A stretch of DNA of 64,000 bases from JABFXX01 sp964419605 (lineage in GTDB: Bacteria > Myxococcota_A > Polyangia > Haliangiales > Haliangiaceae): NCBI GenBank assembly GCA_964419605.1, contig CAYQQM010000004.1, forward strand, positions 33,917 through 97,916. Reading direction: 5' to 3'. The notes below the pieces were generated by a model that saw only the letters and a list, made by a program, of their open reading frames with translations, ran no database searches and had not been told where the DNA came from. The position numbers and the translations under genes were made by a program. This document shows positions 8,553 to 17,940 of this stretch, one piece after another. The first letter of the stretch is position 1, and every line of letters begins with the position of its first letter.

Positions 8553-9544
8553 GGGGAACCTGCCATGTTGCGGATTTCCACGATCGACCGAAGAATTCGC
8601 CGACGAAATTTGTCACCGCTGCCGCTGCCGGCGGCGTGATCTTCAAGCGAAGGCCGGAAAAACGGCGTCGCATTGCCGATGAGTCCGCTCGTGGTTCGGG
8701 AAATCAGCGCAACCCGAACCGCGCGAACCGACCCTGCCAGCGGGGTATCCCCGGCGTTGTTGCCTTGCCACTCGTCGTCGTTCGCCGCCACCCCGTTTTC
8801 AACGCTGAGCTGACCGTCGCCATTGCTGTCGACCCCCAGAACAAACTGAAGGTCTTCGACTCCCTCCGCCAGCGGCTCGGCAACCGCGGGTCCAGTCGCA
8901 TCTGGATCCATCATCAACGTTGGGACACCATCGACCGCGCCAAGGAAAAAGAATGCGTGCTGGGCCCGAATCACAAGTGACCCAGGTGTGTAAACCCCGC
9001 CGGGCGGGGCAACGTATCCGGCACAGGCAGTGGCAAGCGTGAGTTGATTCCCCGAAATATTGGCGATCTTGAACAGATGCCCCTGCCCCGTATTGGACAG
9101 AACCACAGAGTCTCCCGCAGCAAGCTGAGACGCATCGTTGACGCGAACCACATTGGAGGTTGCGTCGTACGGATCCAGCGTCGAGGTCACCACCGCGCCT
9201 GCGGCGTAAATGACTTCGAGCCGGTCCCAGCCGGAGGGAGCACCGGACCCGCTGCCGGTCTGATTGTTTAATACTGCCAACGCCGAGCCGGCGCATGTTC
9301 CAGCATCTTGAATATTGCCGCTAGGAGCCGCTGGACTCGCCTGGCGCAACACTTCGACCAAAAAGTCGAGCGGCAGCCGCACCGCCGTCTCTGCAGCAAT
9401 TGCCGCGCGCTGCTCGCGAAACCCTTGCGACATCGAAACCGCCACGGCGAGCACGCCGGAGACCGCAAATGAAAACAACACGAGCGAAACCATGAGCTCG
9501 ACCAGCGTGAACCCCTTTTGGGGCGTTTTGATGCGATCTGTCAT
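8549..9544 (-). CDS. PilW-like type IV pilus minor pilin
   Basis: A 331-residue prepilin. The class III leader and cleavage motif is QKGFTLVELMVSLVLFSFAV (G|FTLVE, Glu+5 present). The length and position after the PilV-like gene match PilW. The C-terminal half has an EF-hand-like loop (DSNGDGQLS) and ends RRRILRSIVEIRN. Minor pilins prime pilus assembly and present the adhesin PilY1. The start overlaps the upstream stop (ATGA) and the stop overlaps the next start. Confidence 0.85.
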   Translation of the reverse strand: MTDRIKTPQKGFTLVELMVSLVLFSFAVSGVLAVAVSMSQGFREQRAAIAAETAVRLPLDFLVEVLRQASPAAPSGNIQDAGTCAGSALAVLNNQTGSGSGAPSGWDRLEVIYAAGAVVTSTLDPYDATSNVVRVNDASQLAAGDSVVLSNTGQGHLFKIANISGNQLTLATACAGYVAPPGGVYTPGSLVIRAQHAFFFLGAVDGVPTLMMDPDATGPAVAEPLAEGVEDLQFVLGVDSNGDGQLSVENGVAANDDEWQGNNAGDTPLAGSVRAVRVALISRTTSGLIGNATPFFRPSLEDHAAGSGSGDKFRRRILRSIVEIRNMAGSP

Positions 9545-9951
9545 GGCCGGGTGCGCCTCGCTCGCATGGTTACGGTCTGGCTAGTGCCGTCGTCGCTCCA
9601 CGACACACTCACCGTGATGTCGGCCCAATTCGGATCGGTTAACGTCTCGCTGAATACGCGAGTGTAAATGCCGCCCGAGCCGCCGCGCTCGTTCAGGTTT
9701 GACTCGGTCGTTGGAAGAATCGCCACCGCGCTGCCTTGGGTGCGGAGACGCTCCACCCGGTCCTGCGCCAGAACGGCCGCTTCGGTCATGCGGCGGGAAA
9801 ACCCGGACGCCTGCGTCTGGGTGATGAATAGAGCCACGATCCCCATCACCGCGATGGCGGTCAACGTCAGCGCGATCATGACTTCGATCAGGGTGAAACC
9901 ACCCTGGCTGCGCCTTACGGCCCTTAGGGGTTGCATTGCGACCTCAGCCAT
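9541..9951 (-). CDS. PilV-like type IV pilus minor pilin
   Basis: A product of about 136 residues with the prepilin signature QGGFTLIEVMIALTLTAIAV and a short globular part; the PilV-type helix continues ALFITQTQASGFSRRMTEAA. I placed the start at ATG 9951 (MAEVAMQPLRAVRRSQGG), giving a short overlap with the end of pilY1. The second ATG at 9936 would give an even more typical short leader. The stop overlaps the PilW-like ATG. Confidence 0.85.
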   Translation of the reverse strand: MAEVAMQPLRAVRRSQGGFTLIEVMIALTLTAIAVMGIVALFITQTQASGFSRRMTEAAVLAQDRVERLRTQGSAVAILPTTESNLNERGGSGGIYTRVFSETLTDPNWADITVSVSWSDDGTSQTVTMRARRTRP

Positions 9952-12900
9952 AGTTTGCGACTCACCTTCATGGCCTGGGACGGGTCGACCGAGGTGCCGC
10001 AGTTGAAGCACGAGGCATCTGAGGCGAGGCGCTGCTGTTGATCCGAAGCGCCAGAGTACACTGCGTTCCCGGCGTTAATCACCGAGCTCGCCCCCCCTTG
10101 GACGAGCACCGTCGTTCCCTGCGTGTTTGTGCCGAAGTCGTAGCGGTATACGCGGCCGCTAGCCCCCGTCGTTCCGTACGCCCCGGGGTTGGTGTTGTCG
10201 TTGGTGTTCGCGGTGTCGGTAGTAATGAACACCTGATTGCCAATCACAGTCGCCTGCGCGATGCCTTTTTCACCCGCCCCCAACGTGAGTTTAAAGGCGA
10301 TGTTTGGCGCCAGTGTATTTTCGTTAATCGGCGCACTCGCCGCAGGCGTGTTCAGGGACATCGACACGGCGTAGTTGACGACGCCGGCCGTGGTCCACGA
10401 CGTGTCGTTCGGGAACTGCTCAACGTAGCCACCCGTTGTGACCACAGCGTACTGAGTGCCTCCCTTAGAGTAGATCGCGGGCTTGGTGCCAATCGGGTGG
10501 AAGTCAGTGGAGAACCGGAACAGCGGTTTGCCGGCGCCGTACCGACTGACCCCGCCGATCGGCTCGACTTGCCACACGTCGCCATAGAGGGTGCCCCACA
10601 CGACGTCGGTTACATAGCCGTTTCCGGTCTTGTCGATCGCCACAGCGCCCCCAGGAACCCCGGTCGCCGGAGGTACGCTCGTGCCGCCCGAGCGCAGGCC
10701 GGGAACAAACTGATACCCCGCCTGCCACACCTTCTGACCGGTCTCGATGTTGATCGCAGTAACCACATCGCCGTTGCCCAGGGTGCCGGCATTGTTGGTC
10801 TGCGCAAAAGCCATCCACATGCCATTAATGCCGTTCTGGACCCGACCCGCTGCGAGCGTTAGCCCAACGCCCAGCTCGTACGGCTGCCGCGCCGAGGTGT
10901 CGGCCAGCGAGAATTCCCACAATACCGACGGAGTGGCAGGATTGGAAATGTCCAGCGCGTACACCGCGGGAACGCGATCCATCCCTGTGGTGTCGCCGGT
11001 ACCGGTTTGGAACATTAGAATCGTGCGCCAGCTCTTTTTGCCCGAATTCGTAAAATCGCCATACGCGTCGATCACGTGCGGAGAGCCGTCGATGCGCGCG
11101 GTGTTGTAGCGCACGGTAGATAGCAACACGCGCGGTACGTAGGCCCACAGCTCGCGACCCACGATGTCACACGGTCCGGCGACCGACATACATACGGCAT
11201 GCAGCATGCCATCGGCGGCACCTACGTACGCCATGAGTGGCCTAGTTCCGTTGACCAGTGGGCTAGTCTCAATAATCGCCACGGTCGAGCGATCGACGCC
11301 TCCGAGCGCCGGATGAAATTGCCCCGGAATCAAGCTGTCATCGCCGGCGAGAATCTTCTTGATCAGCAGCTGTTGGTTCGCCGCATCGAGATTGGCCCCC
11401 ATCAGCGGCCCCAAGGTCGGCGCCTCATTCTCGTTGAAGAACCGAAGCGCAGGGTTGGCACCGCCAACCGTGGTCGTGAACACAGTACGACATGCGCTGG
11501 TGAAATACGTGCTGCAGCCTCCACCCGCATAGACGGGTTCGGGGATGTTTGCCAGGCCGGCCGCGTCAAACACAACGCCTGCACCGCCGAACGCACTCAC
11601 GGTGGTCGTGATCGCCGAGGCGGTTCGGCCGCGCAAGTGGCCCTTGGTATACGGGAACTTAAACGTAGCGTTGTCGCCGTTGGCCGAAAAGGTAGGAATG
11701 GTCCCGGCCGGCGTAAGAAATTCATAAGTCCCCTGGACGATGACCGGCGCGCCGTTCATGGTCGTGGCGATCGGCGAGCTGCGCGACACCTCGACGACGA
11801 ACGAAATCGGCGGCAGGTTGGATAGTCCAAGCTGTAGCAGCGTCTGGATCATCATCCTGGTTCCGGCCACACTCGGGGTGAGGTTGTGAGCTGCCAAGTA
11901 CAAGATGTTGGCTTTACCCGGGGTGTTGTCTTTGATGCTGCGAGTGCTGAACTCTGCGTCGATCATGGGCCGGGCCAACACCGCAGAAGGACTGGGCGTT
12001 CCGCTGTACGGGACCGGTGTTCCGAGTTTGGTCTTGTCCAGCGACATCACGTGCGAAACCAGCGGGACGACACCGGGGCGGTAAATCGAATTGGGGGTCG
12101 TGTGCGCTTTATAGGATGCCGTGTGACCGCCGAGCGCTAGCCAAAGGTAGTCGCCGGTCTGAACAAACGAATCGCCGGGATACGAGTAGTAGGCGCACTC
12201 CGCGCCGGTCGCTAAATCTGGATCGGAACAATTCCGAAGCGTAGGCTTCCTCGTGTCGATGTCCGGCGGGTTGGTGTTTCGGTTGAGACCGAAAAACGTG
12301 GTGGTAGCCGAGCAAGCGCCCGCGCCATTGTTGACACAGGTTTGCAGCTGCAATCCAGCACGCTCACTGTTCGTTCCATTGCTGGCATCTCCCTCGTACG
12401 CAGACAAGGACGCGCACTCCGCCGAAAGTCCGGTTTGTCCGTTGAGGAACGTGGCGATCTTGGCCATGGCGTTCAGCTCCGCTGCGGTTGGATTCGCTGA
12501 TGCGGTCGCTTTTGTTTCCCAGTGCGGCGTCCACAACATCGTGTAGAGCGGCTTGCCGGCGACCGTGGCGGTAAGTTGATTGTTACCAAAGTCCTCGAAG
12601 TCAAACGAGTCGTAGATCTGGCCGGATACCGCGCCATTGGGGCACACCGCCGTGTTGGTCGCTTGCACCGACAGCGGAGGACAACCGTTCGCTCCCGGAT
12701 AGGTCAAGCCCGCGTTGGTGAGATAGCCCTGAAGGATGTTGTTCGACACCGTGCCTGTGAGCGCGTTCTTGTTGGTCGCCAGCAGCGCGAGCCGCGGCGG
12801 CACGTCGCCGAACGCTTTGCCGATATTGGCAACAAACGCCGATGTAGCGCGGTGAATGTTGACGTAGTGATCGGATCCAAGCGTGCATCCGCTCGTCGGC

Positions 12901-13535
12901 GCTGCGGTCTGCGTGGCATTGCGCGTGCGATACTTCGCGAAGTCGATGACGTTGCCGTAAACGTCGTTGGCCGAAATCGTGTTATCAAGCAACTTCCGGA
13001 ACGTCGCCGCATCGGAAGGCAGGATCACAAACGGGCCGCCGAGATAGCTCACCGTGTTGCCCGGAGTGACTACCCGCGATGGGTAGCGCGGATAGATGTT
13101 GGTCTTCGACGAGTTGTTAAACGTTGTAATGTTAAAGTCCGGCGCGTTGCGATTGTTGTTGACGACCTGAACCGCGCTGACGTTCAGAATGTCGCAGCCG
13201 TCGTTCCATGCCGCGCTCGCCGAGGGGGCCGGTGGGGTGTCGAGTGAGGTGGGCACACAGCGGTTGGGCGACGCCTTGGTATCAAGGAATGTGTAGAACA
13301 CCGTTATCGGCGTGTAGCCATTCGCAGACAGCCACGGGTTGGCGCGAAGCACGCTGTAGACGAGGCCGTACGCGGCGACGGCGCCGCAGTTGTCTTGAAA
13401 CGCCGAGTTGGTCGGAATGATGAGCGACCCGGACGGGAACGCTGTCGACGTATTCGCGTGCGCCGGTGCCGCCGCTCCAGCGAGCAAACTCGCAGCAATG
13501 ACGAACCGCTGTGCTTTACCAAGTGTTGCGCGCAT
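9924..13535 (-). CDS. pilY1: PilY1-type pilus tip adhesin/assembly protein
   Basis: A 1203-residue secreted protein with a signal peptide (FVIAASLLAGAAAPAHANTS). The C-terminal PilY1 beta-propeller domain occupies roughly residues 750-1170, with AYVGAADGMLHAVC, RELWAYVPRVLL, IDKTGNGYVTDVVWGTLYGD (a calcium-binding-like loop) and QYAVVTTGGYVEQFPND. The N-terminal 700 residues are family-specific and rich in Asn/Thr with several cysteines. PilY1 caps the type IV pilus, aids extension and mediates surface contact. The gene sits between prepilin genes and its start overlaps the FimT/GspH-like stop by 20 bp. Confidence 0.9.
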   Translation of the reverse strand: MRATLGKAQRFVIAASLLAGAAAPAHANTSTAFPSGSLIIPTNSAFQDNCGAVAAYGLVYSVLRANPWLSANGYTPITVFYTFLDTKASPNRCVPTSLDTPPAPSASAAWNDGCDILNVSAVQVVNNNRNAPDFNITTFNNSSKTNIYPRYPSRVVTPGNTVSYLGGPFVILPSDAATFRKLLDNTISANDVYGNVIDFAKYRTRNATQTAAPTSGCTLGSDHYVNIHRATSAFVANIGKAFGDVPPRLALLATNKNALTGTVSNNILQGYLTNAGLTYPGANGCPPLSVQATNTAVCPNGAVSGQIYDSFDFEDFGNNQLTATVAGKPLYTMLWTPHWETKATASANPTAAELNAMAKIATFLNGQTGLSAECASLSAYEGDASNGTNSERAGLQLQTCVNNGAGACSATTTFFGLNRNTNPPDIDTRKPTLRNCSDPDLATGAECAYYSYPGDSFVQTGDYLWLALGGHTASYKAHTTPNSIYRPGVVPLVSHVMSLDKTKLGTPVPYSGTPSPSAVLARPMIDAEFSTRSIKDNTPGKANILYLAAHNLTPSVAGTRMMIQTLLQLGLSNLPPISFVVEVSRSSPIATTMNGAPVIVQGTYEFLTPAGTIPTFSANGDNATFKFPYTKGHLRGRTASAITTTVSAFGGAGVVFDAAGLANIPEPVYAGGGCSTYFTSACRTVFTTTVGGANPALRFFNENEAPTLGPLMGANLDAANQQLLIKKILAGDDSLIPGQFHPALGGVDRSTVAIIETSPLVNGTRPLMAYVGAADGMLHAVCMSVAGPCDIVGRELWAYVPRVLLSTVRYNTARIDGSPHVIDAYGDFTNSGKKSWRTILMFQTGTGDTTGMDRVPAVYALDISNPATPSVLWEFSLADTSARQPYELGVGLTLAAGRVQNGINGMWMAFAQTNNAGTLGNGDVVTAINIETGQKVWQAGYQFVPGLRSGGTSVPPATGVPGGAVAIDKTGNGYVTDVVWGTLYGDVWQVEPIGGVSRYGAGKPLFRFSTDFHPIGTKPAIYSKGGTQYAVVTTGGYVEQFPNDTSWTTAGVVNYAVSMSLNTPAASAPINENTLAPNIAFKLTLGAGEKGIAQATVIGNQVFITTDTANTNDNTNPGAYGTTGASGRVYRYDFGTNTQGTTVLVQGGASSVINAGNAVYSGASDQQQRLASDASCFNCGTSVDPSQAMKVSRKLWLRSQCNP

Positions 13536-14043
13536 AACTGCTCCCTGTCGCCTTGTAGACGACCACGCGAGAAGACTTGAACCGTCCGTTATCCGCTACG
13601 AAGATCGTCCCACCCGTACTCGAGCCGTCGGGCCGAAAATCCACGTTGAAAACGAGACTGGCATTCGCTGCCGAAGGGGTCCCGGTACACGGCGGAACGC
13701 CGCACACATTCGGCGTCGCGTCCCATACTGCGACGCCCGCACCAAACGTAACCGTTGAAACGATGGTCCAAAGACCTACGCCGGGAACAGCCATCCCAGC
13801 GGCTTGCCACTGCATCGTGGTGACGGTGGTTGGAGTCACTTCGCAGCGATGCCACCGGCGCGTGGACACCGCGCGCATCTTGCAGAGGCTCAGCGACGAA
13901 ACGATCTGCTCGGCAGTGTTCGCGGCACCCGCACCATAGGTCTGGGTTCGCACACTCATGAGCATCGTAGACACGATGGCAATGATGGCCACGACGACCA
14001 TCAGTTCGACCAACGTGAAACCTCGTTGCGATTGCCGCATCAT
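13516..14043 (-). CDS. GspH/FimT-family minor pilin
   Basis: A prepilin of about 175 residues: QRGFTLVELMVVVAIIAIVS (G|FTLVE) followed by a GspH-like beta-domain with AEQIVSSLSLCKMRAVSTRR, the FimT/GspH helix pattern. It ends with a typical GspH tail (RPDGSSTGGTIFVADNGRFK). The start at ATG 14043 overlaps the stop of the previous prepilin gene (ATGA). Confidence 0.85.
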   Translation of the reverse strand: MMRQSQRGFTLVELMVVVAIIAIVSTMLMSVRTQTYGAGAANTAEQIVSSLSLCKMRAVSTRRWHRCEVTPTTVTTMQWQAAGMAVPGVGLWTIVSTVTFGAGVAVWDATPNVCGVPPCTGTPSAANASLVFNVDFRPDGSSTGGTIFVADNGRFKSSRVVVYKATGSSYARNTW

Positions 14044-14573
14044 GACCCGTAGTTCGCCTTGTTCTGTTGCGTGTTCCAACTCGTGGCGCAAAACGTTGCG
14101 TTGGTGCCGCCGTTACCAGCCATGTCGCACGTGGCAACGATGAAGTACCAGCTGCCGACAAGGCCGGCGGGAGCAGCCGCGCAAACCGCCGGGGGTGCAG
14201 GCGGTGTTCCCGTTGGTCCCGCGGTAACTGCATAGGTGCAGCGAATTGCTGAATCGGTTGCGCTGACCCGCATAGTGGCCCACGGCGATCCAGCGGTGAC
14301 GCAGGCTGTATTAAAGTTGATTCCGTTCGGGTTCGGCGTCGACGGGCAAACGGGCGCTGTGAGGTACAGGCCGTTGCCGATTTCGGACTTGTAAAATTCT
14401 TCGCGCATAGCGAGCTCAGCAAACATCGCGGAAATTTCGGGATCGTATTTGGCGTTGCGCGCGGTCGATGCCCAATTGGGAATTACGACTGCTGCAAGAA
14501 CGCCGACGATCGCAACGACGATCGACAACTCGAGCAGCGTCACGCCACGTTGTGCGGTGGCCCGATCCCTCAC
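14040..14573 (-). CDS. PilE-like prepilin, first gene of the minor-pilin operon
   Basis: A 177-residue prepilin starting at GTG 14573: AQRGVTLLELSIVVAIVGVL with Glu+5 present, then an alpha-1 helix (FAELAMREEFYKSEIGNGLY). The residue after the cleavage glycine is Val rather than Phe, which is tolerated. The C-terminus carries cysteines (CTYA, CAAAP, CDMAG, CATSW) able to form the D-loop disulphides. All six downstream genes follow with overlaps or tiny gaps, so one promoter in 14574-14776 probably drives the operon. Confidence 0.85.
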   Translation of the reverse strand: MRDRATAQRGVTLLELSIVVAIVGVLAAVVIPNWASTARNAKYDPEISAMFAELAMREEFYKSEIGNGLYLTAPVCPSTPNPNGINFNTACVTAGSPWATMRVSATDSAIRCTYAVTAGPTGTPPAPPAVCAAAPAGLVGSWYFIVATCDMAGNGGTNATFCATSWNTQQNKANYGS

Positions 14574-14776
14574 GCAACTACTTTATCACCGCTGCCGACG
14601 AAAACGCTCAGGTTACTTGGGTAAAGCGTCGGGTAGCGAGACGACATGGTGGGCAACAAGTGCGTGCACGCACTCGTCCCTACAACGACCGCTGCGCCCA
14701 CCGCGGAAGGCCTGGCCTCGCGATCCGCGCAAGCCGGCGCAGGATCGCCTGCAGTTTTCTGTTGCAATCTCGGCAC
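14574..14776. other. Intergenic region between the divergent pilin operon and tetR
   Basis: About 200 bp without a supported gene. It must hold the minus-strand promoter of the pilin operon and part of the plus-strand tetR promoter. I looked for a -24/-12 sigma-54 box upstream of 14573, because myxobacterial pilA is known to be sigma-54 dependent, but saw no convincing match. Confidence 0.5.
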
Positions 14777-14794
14777 GGAATGAATATTCATTCC
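14777..14794. promoter_or_regulatory. Perfect 18-bp palindromic operator of the TetR-family regulator
   Basis: GGAATGAATATTCATTCC is a perfect inverted repeat ending 7 bp before the tetR ATG. Its core TGAATGAATATTCATTC resembles the operator consensus (TGAATGAN-TA-NTCATTCA) that I recall for the Bacillus fatty-acid regulator FadR, a TetR-family protein. The position over the start region suggests autorepression, possibly with the SDR gene as a target. Confidence 0.7.
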
Positions 14795-14801
14795 TATCAC
14801 A

Positions 14802-15419
14802 ATGGCGCCTAAGTCAAAGCCACGCGCGCTGGAACCGGCGTTGAGACGAACTCGTTCTCCGTCGGACAAGCGCGAGGCCATTGTCGCCGCAGCGCTGGAC
14901 TTGTTTGTCGACCGCGGGTTTTACGGAACCGCCGTTCCGGATATCGCCGAGCGCGCCAAGGTCGGGGCAGGTACCATCTATCGCTACTTCGACTCCAAAG
15001 ACGCGTTGGTGAACGAACTCTATCGGCAAGAAAAGGCGCGGTTTGCCCACATGGTCATCCAAGACTTTCCGGGGGGCAACACGAGAGAACAATTCCGCGC
15101 CACGTGGATGCGAATGGCAAGGTATGCGATCGCGCATCCAACGTCTTTTGTGTTCCTGGAGCTCCACTACCACGCTCGCTACCTCGACGCCGAGAGCCGA
15201 GCAGTTGAACAGCGCATGCTGGATCTGTTTTCGAATTTCATCAGTGCCGCCCAGGCACGCGGCGAGCTCCGCACTGGGCCGCCGATGCTGCTCATGGGAC
15301 TGATTCTCGGCGCATTCGTGGGCGTGATTCGCTGTTGCCTCGAGAGTGGCCAGTCCCTCGACCGCGCCGATTGGCAGCTGGCCGAGACGTGTATCTGGGA
15401 AGCCGTTTGTACATCGTGA
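14802..15419 (+). CDS. TetR/AcrR-family transcriptional regulator
   Basis: A 205-residue protein. The N-terminal HTH is clear: REAIVAAALDLFVDRGFYGT, VPDIAERAKVGAGTIYRYFD, then SKDALVNELYRQ. The C-terminal ligand domain (residues 80-205) has no diagnostic motif; the length and the operator-like palindrome suggest an acyl-CoA or fatty-acid-type regulator, which is inference. It lies 25 bp upstream of the SDR gene and is probably in one operon with it, with autoregulation through the palindrome at 14777-14794. Confidence 0.9.
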   Translation: MAPKSKPRALEPALRRTRSPSDKREAIVAAALDLFVDRGFYGTAVPDIAERAKVGAGTIYRYFDSKDALVNELYRQEKARFAHMVIQDFPGGNTREQFRATWMRMARYAIAHPTSFVFLELHYHARYLDAESRAVEQRMLDLFSNFISAAQARGELRTGPPMLLMGLILGAFVGVIRCCLESGQSLDRADWQLAETCIWEAVCTS

Positions 15420-15444
15420 ATTAAGGTCCTAAGGAGGTCGTGTC

Positions 15445-16347
15445 ATGTCGAATTCAAAAGTGGTACTCATCACCGGATCCACAGCGGGGATTGGTCGAAC
15501 AACTGCGTTGTTCCTTGCCAGGCAGGGGCACCGCGTGATCGCCACCGGGAGGAAGGTCGTTGAGCTCGCCTCGCTCAAGCGAGAGGCCCAGGGACTTGTC
15601 CTCGACACCGTGTTGCTCGACGTAACCTCACTGAGCTCGATCGTTTCGGCAACGAAAGCGGTCGATCAGCTTACCTCCGGCCAAGGCATCGACGTGCTCG
15701 TGAACAACGCTGGCTTCGGCATCCTCGGACCGACCTCAGAAATCAACGACGCCGAAATGCGTAGGCAGTATGAAACCAACGTGTTTGGCCTTATGAACGT
15801 AACGCGAGCGTTCCTGCCAAAAATGATGCAGCGTCGCTTCGGGCGCATTATCAACGTTTCCAGCATCGGTGGGCGCATCACCCTGCCGTACTGCGGGGTG
15901 TACAACTCGACCAAATACGCCATCGAATCGTTGTCGGACTCGCTGCGATACGAACTGCGGCCATTCGGAATCGACGTCGCCTTAGTCGAGCCTGGCGTCG
16001 TTCGCACCAACTTTGAGGCAACGGCCGTGAAGGGAATAGCGAGATTTTCAGAGTCCGCGTACGCCGCAGCGCTACAGAACTACGACAAGATGTCGAAATC
16101 GGCTGACAGGTGCGCAGCACATCCGACGGTCGTTGCAAAGGCGATCGGAAGGGCAGTCAACGCACGGCGAGCCTCCGCGCGATACGTAGCACCTCGACGC
16201 TCGTATCTAATTCTCGGCCTAAGCGCGCTCCTGCCGCGAACGGTATGGGATTGGCTCATGCGAAAGGCAGGCTATCTAGGGCCCAAGTACCTCGATGCAG
16301 CGGCGGGCGGCAGCGCCGACCAGCAAACCGGCTTTGGCGCGGCGTAA
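15445..16347 (+). CDS. Short-chain dehydrogenase/reductase
   Basis: A 300-residue classical SDR: Rossmann motif ITGSTAGIGRTTALFLARQG near residue 10, NNAGFGILG, catalytic Ser in IINVSSIGGRIT, and YxxxK as YNSTKYAIESL. The C-terminal extension (RSYLILGLSALLPRTVWDWL) resembles membrane-associated SDRs acting on lipids. A strong ribosome-binding site AAGGAGG precedes the ATG by 8 bases. Co-oriented with and just after tetR, so probably TetR-controlled. Convergent with the kinase gene at 16367; the sequence GTAAGG/CCTTAC between them could form a weak terminator hairpin. Confidence 0.9.
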   Translation: MSNSKVVLITGSTAGIGRTTALFLARQGHRVIATGRKVVELASLKREAQGLVLDTVLLDVTSLSSIVSATKAVDQLTSGQGIDVLVNNAGFGILGPTSEINDAEMRRQYETNVFGLMNVTRAFLPKMMQRRFGRIINVSSIGGRITLPYCGVYNSTKYAIESLSDSLRYELRPFGIDVALVEPGVVRTNFEATAVKGIARFSESAYAAALQNYDKMSKSADRCAAHPTVVAKAIGRAVNARRASARYVAPRRSYLILGLSALLPRTVWDWLMRKAGYLGPKYLDAAAGGSADQQTGFGAA

Positions 16348-16366
16348 GGCATACACCTTAGGGTCC

Positions 16367-17890
16367 TTACAACTCGAGTGGATGCACGCCGAGCAGTACG
16401 CGGTGGTTCGGCACAACGTCGAGCCACAGCAATAACCTGCGAACCTCGCTGCTGCTCACGTCGATCTCAATGACTCGCCGCACCGGGCTGCCGGCCATGG
16501 TTCGGGCGATGTCCTCCGCCGAAGTAGGCCAGGCACGGGCAAGCGTTGTGGACTTGACCGGCAAGCCTTCGACTTGAACCGCTACTCCCATCACAAACGT
16601 TGCGAAGGCCGAGTTTGCAACCACGATTTGCCCCTGCGGCGTCAGCAACGCGAGTGGAAGGCGACAGCCATCAAAGCCAATGCGCGCCCATTCGTCGCGG
16701 CGCGCAATTCGATCCGCAGCCTTCTGCTCGATCACAACGCGGCGCGGCCCCGCTTGCTTGTTGCGCCGCCTGGCGAACCCGAGCATGTCGGTCACCGCGC
16801 GCAGTTCATAGATAAACGCCGCCATGTCTTTGTGGCGATCACGGGGGTGTTTCGCCAGAGCGCGGAGCACCAAGTTCTCCACGGCAGGATCGAGTCCGCC
16901 GGGAATCAAGCTCGAGGGCGGACGCGGCGCCTGCTCGAGATGTCCGGCCAAAATTTCCTGAACTTGGCCATCCCAGGGAACCTGGCCGGTCAAGAGCTCG
17001 TACATCAGGATGCCGATACCGTAAACATCGCTAGCGGGCGAGGCCGGCTCACCGCGAATGCGCTCCGGCGCAACGTAATGAGGTGTGCCCGATAGCGCCA
17101 CCGATCCGCGCGTACCAACGAGCGGCCGCGCCAGCCCGAAGTCGAGCAGCTTCACGCTCATCTTGGATCGCTTCGCTTCAACCTCTTCTTCGCCGATGAG
17201 AATGTTCTCGGTCTTGATGTCGCAGTGCACGACATTCTGGCGATGAATGTAGTGCAGCGCTTCGGCTACCTGAAGTACGATCTCGCAGGCCTTGCGCAAG
17301 CCGATGCGATGCTCGCGAAACAAGATTTTGTTGAGCGGCTCGCCGTCGACAAACTCCATCACCATAAACATTCCCACGCCCTCGTCCTCGCCGAAGTCGA
17401 CAACGGATGTAATCGACGGGTGCGCCATTGCGGACGCAAACCTCGCTTCGCGATAGAAAAGCTCGCGAGCCTCGTCGGTTTCGGCAACTTGATTCGAAAT
17501 GATCTTCAGCGCAAAGCGACGCGCTAAGTGGACGTGGGTTACTTCGTACACCTTCCCCATGCCGCCCTGGCCAATGCGCTTGACGATCTGATAGCGGCCG
17601 CCTACCAGGGTCGAGTGCTTGGCGGTTCCCATCCGAACCCCGGAACTGCGCGGTGGCGGGCGATGGCTGCGCAACCTCTCCGCCATGGGCTGCCGACTCG
17701 TGCGCCGCGCAGGCGGCGCCGGCATCCTGCGAGCCCCTGAAAGCGAATCGTGATCCGGCGCAAGACTCCGTTGGTCGATCCTCACCTCCGACGAATTGTC
17801 GACTGTGACCTCCGGAAGTCTTGGCAACTCCTCTGGCGGAACAGGGAGCGGAAACACCCTGGGGCTAGGAGGATTGCGGTCATCCGCCAC
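16367..17890 (-). CDS. Ser/Thr protein kinase with C-terminal PAS-like domain
   Basis: A 507-residue Hanks-type kinase. The glycine loop is RIGQGGMGKVYEVTHVHLAR (about residues 105-125) with Lys in RRFALKII. The catalytic loop is HCDIKTENILI, so Cys replaces the Arg of HRD while the catalytic Asp is kept. DFG is LLDFGLARPLVGTRG, and the P+1 region is SGTPHYVAPERIRGEPAS. No transmembrane segment was seen, so it is probably cytosolic. Residues about 400-507 (FDGCRLPLALLTPQGQIVVA onward) look like a PAS fold. A proline/arginine-rich N-terminus of 90 residues precedes the kinase. Substrate unknown. Confidence 0.9.
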   Translation of the reverse strand: MADDRNPPSPRVFPLPVPPEELPRLPEVTVDNSSEVRIDQRSLAPDHDSLSGARRMPAPPARRTSRQPMAERLRSHRPPPRSSGVRMGTAKHSTLVGGRYQIVKRIGQGGMGKVYEVTHVHLARRFALKIISNQVAETDEARELFYREARFASAMAHPSITSVVDFGEDEGVGMFMVMEFVDGEPLNKILFREHRIGLRKACEIVLQVAEALHYIHRQNVVHCDIKTENILIGEEEVEAKRSKMSVKLLDFGLARPLVGTRGSVALSGTPHYVAPERIRGEPASPASDVYGIGILMYELLTGQVPWDGQVQEILAGHLEQAPRPPSSLIPGGLDPAVENLVLRALAKHPRDRHKDMAAFIYELRAVTDMLGFARRRNKQAGPRRVVIEQKAADRIARRDEWARIGFDGCRLPLALLTPQGQIVVANSAFATFVMGVAVQVEGLPVKSTTLARAWPTSAEDIARTMAGSPVRRVIEIDVSSSEVRRLLLWLDVVPNHRVLLGVHPLEL

Positions 17891-17940
17891 GTAGCAAGGG
17901 TACCTCAGGTCGAGGTAAGATGGGGTATCGATCTACCTCA

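Noticed and set aside
14574..14700. Sigma-54 promoter for the minor-pilin operon
   Set aside because: TCGGCAG- and GCACTTGTTGC-like sequences upstream of 14573 do not have the GG-N10-GC spacing.
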